Positions 58,626-64,000 of a stretch of 64,000 nt of DNA are shown piece after piece. The stretch spans positions 16,140,931 to 16,204,930 of the forward strand of contig CM064670.1 of the NCBI GenBank assembly GCA_032717465.1. Direction: 5' to 3'. The stretch comes from Coenobita brevimanus. Its lineage: Eukaryota > Arthropoda > Malacostraca > Decapoda > Coenobitidae. The position numbers were made by a program, and so were the translations under genes. Under the pieces are notes generated by a model. That model was not told the DNA's origin. It did no database searches and was given only the letters and a program-made list of their open reading frames with translations. The stretch's first letter is position 1, and every line of letters begins with the position of its first letter.

Positions 58626-58954
58626 TTAAAGCTTTTGTGGTTTTCTCTAAACTGAGTTGGAAGGAAAAACCGAGAAGTTTTGAATTCGGTATTTCTCACT
58701 AGACTAAATGACAAAATATAAATCCAATATTATTCACCAAAAATCTTTTCAAAGGATTTTCAACGAAATAGTTGTATCTTAATATGTTTATATTTCAATT
58801 TCAAATATGCGATTTATACAATAAAAATGAGTCTATGACCTTAAATGAGTCAAGGCAATTTATATTTAGCACAACAACTTAGGTTACCCTAGGGTATCTT
58901 TTTGTATAATATCAAGATCAAAGAAAAAAAAAAGGCAAAGAAAATAATGATAAT

Positions 58955-59705
58955 GAAAGAAAAGCATTCGGGAGAAAAATGCTAATCGTCTGCCAGAATA
59001 CGCTGTTGGCCAAGTTACAAGTGTGGCCCCCCTGGGGGGCAGGGGGGTGGCATTCCCTCAAGGGGGTTGGGGGCAGAAGGTTTTGACCATATCTTGATAC
59101 CCTGAGGGTTTCATGTTGATAACTCAAGTCATTCATGAGATATAACGGTGCTAAAGATGAGTGATAAAAATTACTTGACCTTTGGCAGCCATTTTGGCGA
59201 CCTTGACCTTGACCCCAACTGCCCATTTTTTAACTTGTCCAAGATTTTGGCCATATTTTGATACCCTGAAGGTTTCATGTTGATGGTTCAAGCCGTTCAT
59301 GAGATATATTGGTGCCAAAGGTGAATGGTAAAAACTAGTTGGCCTTTGGCAGCCGTTTTGGTGACCTTGACCTTGACCCCGACTGCCAATTTTCTAACTC
59401 ATCCAAGATTTTGGCCATATCTTGATACCCTGAAGGTTTCATGTTGATAGCTCAAGCTGTTCATGAAATATAGTGGTGATAAAGGCGGGCGATAAAAACT
59501 AGTTGTCCTTTGGCAGTAATTTTGGTGACCTTGACCCAGACTGCCCATTTTCGAACTCGCTCAAGATTTTGGCCGTATCTTGATACCCTGAAGGTTTCAT
59601 GTTGATAGCTCAAGCCGTTCATGAGATATAATGGGAACACACACACTGACTCAGAGACATGGGCAAAAACATTATCGCTCCGCCTTGGTAAATGCGGGCA
59701 ATAAC
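58955..59705 (-). mobile_element. Hairpin-ended element B, copy 2
   Basis: Inverted relative to 33133-33679 with the same ends (GCATTTTTCTCCCGAATGC hairpin at 58960-58985; AAGGCGGAGCGATAAT at about 59671-59686). It contains about four ~170-base subrepeats (GGTTTCATGTTGATAGCTCA, CGTTCATGAGATATAATGG). Removing it restores near-597-base satellite C spacing. Confidence 0.65.
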
Positions 59706-60345
59706 TAGTTACCAATTCTTATCGTGTAGCAACAATAAGGAAGCTTCACCATAACTGTTTATGGTATATGAAGTATAAGTAATACAAACAAGATCTAAAG
59801 AGCCTGAGGAAACTTCTTGTATAACATCAACAATATCTGAATACAAAGGTGTCAAAGAAGAGATGTGTAAATAATACGTTGGTCTTCATAACTGCCTAGC
59901 TATAACCATATACATTTCAGATCATAAGTAGGGCGACAACTATATTTCGGGAAAGTTACAGCTTTAAAGCTTTTGTGGTTTCCTCTAAAACATGCTGCAA
60001 AGAAAAAACTGAGCAGATTTGAATTCGGTACTTTGCCGTGGGCTAAATGGCAAAATATTAAGCCAAAATTATTCAACAAACACTTTTATCATGGGATTAT
60101 CAACCAAATAGCTGCATCTCAATTAATTTCCGAGATATTTTAATTTCATATATGCAGTTCTTAAAATAAAAGTGAGCATATGACCTTCAAAAATCGTTCA
60201 TGTCATTCATACATGGCACATGGACTTGGGTTACCGTAAGTTACTATCATGTCTAATTTCATCACGACTGAACAGAAAAAGTGCAAAGAAAAATAGTGAT
60301 ATGGTTAGTTAAATAATTTTGTCATACACCCGCAACAAGGAAGCT

Positions 60346-60428
60346 TCACCTTAACGTCTTGCTTATTTTATTTATTTATATATTTTTTTTTTGCCAGTGG
60401 ACCATTGGGGCCGAAGCCCCTGCTCATT

Positions 60429-60467
<39 letters not shown>
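60346..60467. repeat. AT-rich junction and (TA)n microsatellite
   Basis: Satellite C ends near 60345. A T-rich stretch and a short GC-richer segment (GGACCATTGGGGCCGAAGCC) follow, then (TA)n at 60434-60466, into which the LTR is inserted. Confidence 0.7.
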
Positions 60468-60471
<4 letters not shown>

Positions 60472-60684
60472 ACATAGCCTATGATTTCATCATCCTTTGT
60501 GTAATTCTAACGTACAGTATGCTGCATGTTTGATCACGAGCGTGTTCTACCTCACTCCCCCCCTCCTCCCTTATAGTAGAGTAAGTCGTTCTTTCTGTTG
60601 TTCAGAGCAGGATTGTCAACTCTTTGTCCCCATGGCTTCATTTGCGTGTCCTTCTTACAAGTTGTATCAAGCTCTGCCGGCCCC

Positions 60685-60693
60685 TATATAATG
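60685..60693 (+). promoter_or_regulatory. TATA-like box in the LTR of copy 2
   Basis: CCCCTATATAATGAAC, conserved with copy 1. Confidence 0.5.
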
Positions 60694-61022
60694 AACTCAG
60701 TCACTGCATTATTGCCACTTAGATCTACTCCTCATTTTGCTCACATCTCTGTCCTCCCCTGTACAGTTGTTATTATTGTGAGTGCTCAGGAAGTCTCCAA
60801 CCATCTAACTGCTGTGTAATTTGAGTATAACTGTTATTGCATTTGTTCTTGTACTGTATAGCATAAGGTGTTAATTTGTAGGCCTAGTGAGGTTTTTGTG
60901 ATTAATGTAAAGTTTGGATGTCAGTCATTATTAATAATATTTTGTATCTGTAATAATATATCTTGCATTCACTGAGTATTATCTGGCATTCTCATTTTAT
61001 CAGGGCTGACTTAGATAAATTT

Positions 61023-61250
61023 CATTCATTGCCAGACGCCATGTATCCCAAATGGGGTGGCCAAAGGCTTAGAGTTAATTGTTTTTACAGGGAGGGGCAC
61101 TAATCCTCCACCAACCCCACTTGACTCGTAGGGATGCCATCAGCATCTGGTGTTCCCAGGCGGTCACCCATCCAAGTAATAACCAGACCCAACGTTGCTT
61201 AACTTCGCTGATCGGACGGGAAGCGGTGTACTCAACGTGGCATGGCCGTA
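61023..61250 (-). mobile_element. 5S rRNA-derived SINE (SINE3-type) with 9-11-bp duplication
   Basis: Minus-strand 61250-61136 is recognisably 5S rRNA: TACGGCCATGCCACGTTGAG, GCGAAGTTAAGCAACGTTGG (box A region) and TTACTTGGATGGGTGACCGC (box C region). A ~113-base non-5S tail follows (61135-61023), ending GGCGTCTGGCAATGAATG. TAGATAAATTT occurs at 61012-61022 and 61249-61259. The LTRs of copy 1 lack this insert, so it arrived after copy 2. The internal promoter parts appear kept. It is not a 5S gene, because it is embedded in an LTR with a retroposon tail and duplication. Confidence 0.88.
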
Positions 61251-61499
61251 GATAAATTTACTCATGCTAATTTCGAGTTAATAGAGGCTATTGCAGTTAA
61301 CCATATATTTAACCTGTTTTTTGCCATTACATTATCCTTATGAGTCCTGAATGTTTTGTTGTTAGTTTGAGCATTAAACTTTAACTTGTAATTTTACCTA
61401 ACTCTTTTATTTTGAACCTGGACCTTTACGGGACAGTAGTGATTATTAGTGTTCTCACTTAAAGTGTACATTATCTTTCTCTGTTCCGTTACATAAATT

Positions 61500-61517
61500 T
61501 GGCGACCTCTTATCAGG
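61500..61517 (+). other. Putative primer binding site, copy 2
   Basis: TGGCGACCTCTTATCAGG, six bases after the LTR end, as in copy 1. Confidence 0.5.
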
Positions 61518-61574
61518 ATATTCAGGATATTATCATAAGGATATTGCTTGATATTTTGTGACTGTGATTTATTT

Positions 61575-62714
61575 ATGATGTCTACTATTACTACGCTTGA
61601 TGAAGCCAAAGATTTTTTGTCAAATGTGCAAATGTGTGATGTAGAAAACAGAAAAAAGAATGAACTTAAGCTTGTTGCTCAACAATTGGGAATTGCAGTT
61701 CACTCTCATCATTCTAAAGATCAAATTGTTGGCATGATTAATAAAAGCTTATTTAATGTAACTCCTCCAAATGAGCAAACGCAGATTGAATTAGCTAAGT
61801 TACAGCTAGCCCTGCAGGAGGCTCGTGTTAAGGAGGCTGAATTTCAAGCACGTGCTAAGGAGGCTGAGTCTCAGGCTAAGGAGGCGGAGTCTCAGGCTCG
61901 TATTCAGGAGGCACAGATACAGGCACAAATTGAACTTGCCAGGATTCAGGCAGACCATGAGTGTCGCATGAAACAAGGTGGAACTGGATCATCTAGCTCT
62001 GATGATTTTGATGTGGCTAAAAATGTTAAACTTGTCCCTCCTTTTAATGAATCTGATTTAACAAAGTATTTTCAGTTGTTTGAGAGGGTAGCTACAGGTT
62101 TTAATTGGCCTAAAAAGTATTGGCCAGTACACCTTCAAACTGTTCTCACCGGTAAAGCTCAAGTAACTTATGCATCTTTGCCTCAGGATCAATCTGATAA
62201 TTATGATGTAGTTAAGAGCTTGATTCTTAAGGCCTATGAGCTTGTTCCTGAAGCCTATAGAGTAAAATTTAGGACAACTTACAAGCAAGATAAGCAATCC
62301 CATGTTGAGTATGCAAAAATCAAAGAAGATCTGTTAGAGCAGTGGTTAAATTCTAAGAATGTGGATTCTGATTTTGGTAAATTTAAGCAGATGATTTTGC
62401 TGGAGGACTTCAAAAGGTGTATTAGTAAAGATGTAAGCCTATATCTTGATGAGAGAAGAATAGATAATTTGTCTGATGCTGCAGTTTTAGCTGATGAATA
62501 TGTTCTCACTCACAAGAGATATTCTAGAGGAAAAGGGAAAGCTGAGAGTAAGTACGTTGCCTCTACTCAGAGTACAGGTAACAGGAAATAGAATAAAGAT
62601 GATGTTTCTCAGGAAGTAAACACCAGCTTCACCTCTAGATTTCAGAAAAGTAAATGTACTTATTATAGTAAGCTTGGTCATACTACGGAGAAATGTTTCA
62701 GGAGACAGCGTAAT
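61575..62714 (+). pseudogene. Gmr1-like gag, copy 2 (stop and mutated knuckle)
   Basis: The start at 61575/61578 (MMSTITTLDEA) is preferred to an upstream ATG at 61548 because it is shared in register with copy 1. The coiled coil is longer than in copy 1, with repeated KEAESQA units (about 61840-61920). The SCAN-like capsid is uninterrupted: KYWPVHLQTVLTGKAQ, LILKAYELVPEAYR, HVEYAKIKEDLLEQW, LLEDFKRC, YLDERRI. TAG at 62589-62591 stops the frame where copy 1 has GAG (Glu). In the knuckle CTYYSKLGHTTEKC (62656-62697) the second zinc-binding Cys is Tyr. Confidence 0.82.
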
Positions 62715-64000
62715 GTGAACAAAAAGGAGTCTTTAAATATTCAGTCAATTGGTCTAGTGTCCACTCTTGAGAGTTCCCAGAATTCTTTAACTGAGTTAAC
62801 TGAACCTGCTTTGAGGGGTAACTTAAATTCTCATGATGGAGCTCCTCTTTTGAGCAGTAACGTTGGTGACACTCTCAAGAGTTCATGTGCTAATTTCCTG
62901 TCTGATGGTTTTGTCAGTCCTCTGGACCGTAATGACAGGAAATCAGTTAAAATACATCGTGATACAGGTGCTTGCCAATCCCTTATGCTGACCAGTGTTC
63001 TAGGCTCTAATGTTAATTCCTCTGATGAAACTGTAATCTTACAAGGTGTAGGGAATAATTACTTCTCTGTTCCTCTGTGCAGAGTGAATTTAGAGTCTGG
63101 TTTTGTTAATGGTTCCGTTATGGTTGGGTTGGTTGAGACACTCCCAATGTCAGGTGTAACTTTCTTACTTGGAAATGATATTGGTGGAAGTCAAGTGTGT
63201 CCAAATCCTCAGATGTCTAGTGAGCCAGTGGCTGTGGCCCAGGATTCTGATGTCCCTGATGTGTTCCCTGCATGTGCTGTCACTAGGGCTAAGTCTAAAG
63301 TTACTGGTGACTTAGAGGATAATGATGATGATGATGTTATCCTAGCTGACACTTTTCTTGCAAATTTGGACCACTCACCAGATGAGGCAGTACCCCGTAG
63401 TGTTGATAATTTGTCTCGTCAAGAGTTGGTTGAGTTGCAGGTTGCTGACCCTGAGTTGAAAGGTCTAGCTAACTCTGCTTGCAGTGAGGAAGAGTCAGCT
63501 GGTGCTTCTACTTGTTTTTATATAAAGTCAGGAGTACTTATGAGGAAGTGGAGACCCCCAACAGCATCAGCCGACTGTGAATGGGAGGTTGTACATCAAG
63601 TTGTCATCCCTCGTGTTTGTAGGCAGGATATCATTAGAGTGGCTCATGATTCCAGTTTGGCAGGACACCTTGGAGTGAGGAAGACTGTGGCACGCATTTT
63701 GAAACACTTCTACTGGCCAGGTATCTTCAAGGATGTTTCCTGGTATTGTAAGTCTTGTCACACCTGTCAAGTTGTGGGGAAGTGTAATCAGACCGAAAAG
63801 GTTGCACCTCTAGTTCCCATTCCTCCTTTTGAGGCGCCTTTCACCCGTGTGTTGGTGGATATTGTGGGCCCTCTTCCTAAGACTTCTTAAGGTTTTTCTT
63901 ATGTGTTGACCCTGATTGATATGGCTACTCTTTATCCTGAAGCCATTCCACTTAGAAATATCTCAGCAAAGAACGTGGTTAAGGAAATGCTAGGGTTTTT
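62715..64000 (+). pseudogene. Gmr1-like pol, copy 2: protease and integrase (partial)
   Basis: Protease RDTGACQSLML near 62961-62993, the spacer with NDDDDVILADTF, then the integrase zinc finger (HDSSLAGHLGV ... CKSCHTCQ, 63646-63770) and the start of the core (LVDIVGPLPKTS). TAA at 63888-63890 replaces the TCA of copy 1. The frame continues after it (GFSYVLTLIDMATLYPEAIP) to the window end. RT and RNase H would lie beyond. Confidence 0.82.

Larger units (their letters stand above)
40901..60345. repeat. Satellite C, period about 597 bp, split by nested insertions
   Basis: The landmark GTTACAGCTTTAAAGCTTTT occurs at 41102, 41698, 45606, 54835, 57236, 57854 and 59955. Other conserved words are TTTCAGATCATAAGAGGGAC, GAGCAGATTTGAATTCGGTA, GGCACAAGTACTTGGGTTAC and TAACATCAACAAGATCTGAA. 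Spacing is 596 in the undisturbed pair. After removing the insertions at 42101-45411, 55287-57033 (plus the GT expansion) and 57867-58629 with 58955-59705, three other intervals come to about 597, 596 and 587. Two deviate: one is 618 with no insertion to remove, and the one spanning 45864-54430 is about 660 because of a local extra ~60 bases. Not coding. Confidence 0.8.
60468..61493 (+). repeat. 5' LTR of copy 2, carrying a 5S-derived SINE
   Basis: TGTTACATAG...CTCTGTTCCGTTACA. The total is 1026 bases; without the SINE and its duplication it is about 788, like the LTRs of copy 1. Confidence 0.88.
60468..64000 (+). mobile_element. Gmr1-like Ty3/Gypsy element, copy 2 (runs off the window)
   Basis: Same family as 21325-27583, in the opposite orientation. 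Contains the 5' LTR (60468-61493), primer site, gag and the first half of pol up to integrase. The layout (protease followed by integrase) matches copy 1. Stop codons at 62589-62591 and 63888-63890 and a lost zinc-knuckle Cys show it is inactive. Confidence 0.88.

Noticed and set aside
61136..61250. A functional 5S rRNA gene
   Set aside because: Only one copy, with substitutions, a fused non-5S tail and a target-site duplication inside an LTR. It is a SINE.

Overview
The window is repeat-dominated animal DNA. It most likely comes from a marine arthropod, probably a decapod crustacean. That is inferred from very long di- and trinucleotide microsatellites, a mix of CR1-, I-, Jockey- and RTE-like LINEs, mariner and hAT DNA transposons, Gmr1-like Ty3/Gypsy elements, several tRNA- and 5S-derived SINEs, and one ionotropic-receptor (IR) gene of the protostome chemosensory type. 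There are no operons, ribosome binding sites or CRISPR arrays. I found only one host gene.

Region by region. 1-11.1 kb: a broken mariner copy, then the three last recognisable coding exons of an IR gene on the minus strand (10562-10387, 2884-2725, 2062-1916). Their junctions have consistent phases. The 7.5-kb intron between the first two holds a Jockey-like LINE, an RTE-like fragment, tRNA-SINEs and a 21-bp minisatellite that resembles the 5' splice site of the flanking exon. A 23-bp minisatellite lies on the other side of that exon. 11.1-17.7 kb: a SINE with a target-site duplication next to a nearly full-length but broken I-like LINE (gag-like ORF1; EN-RT-RNase H ORF2). Its 3' UTR contains two diverged copies of one hairpin with compensatory base changes. 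17.9-21.2 kb: an element with ~795-bp terminal inverted repeats. 21.3-27.6 kb: a complete Gmr1-like Gypsy element on the minus strand, with integrase upstream of reverse transcriptase and a SCAN-like gag. 27.6-32.5 kb: dispersed repeats, SINEs and a second long-inverted-repeat element.

32.6-60.35 kb is an old tandem-repeat domain shattered by nested insertions. Satellite A (32.7-35.5 kb) is interrupted by a 5.25-kb long-TIR element that itself contains an I-like LINE. Satellite C (40.9-60.35 kb, period about 597 bp) is split by (i) a TTAA element containing a hAT element containing another TTAA element, (ii) an RTE-like LINE containing a 6.7-kb insertion with a CR1 LINE, (iii) a minus-strand retroposon, (iv) a second TTAA MITE and (v) a hairpin-ended element built of ~170-bp repeats. 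Subtracting these insertions restores spacings near 597 bp in most intervals. 60.5-64 kb: a second Gmr1-like copy on the plus strand, running off the window, whose LTR carries a 5S rRNA-derived SINE.

Nearly all element ORFs carry stops, frameshifts or truncations. The only long intact frame is the 1177-aa part of Gmr1 copy 1. All calls are by eye from translated motifs and repeat boundaries; no database search was run.
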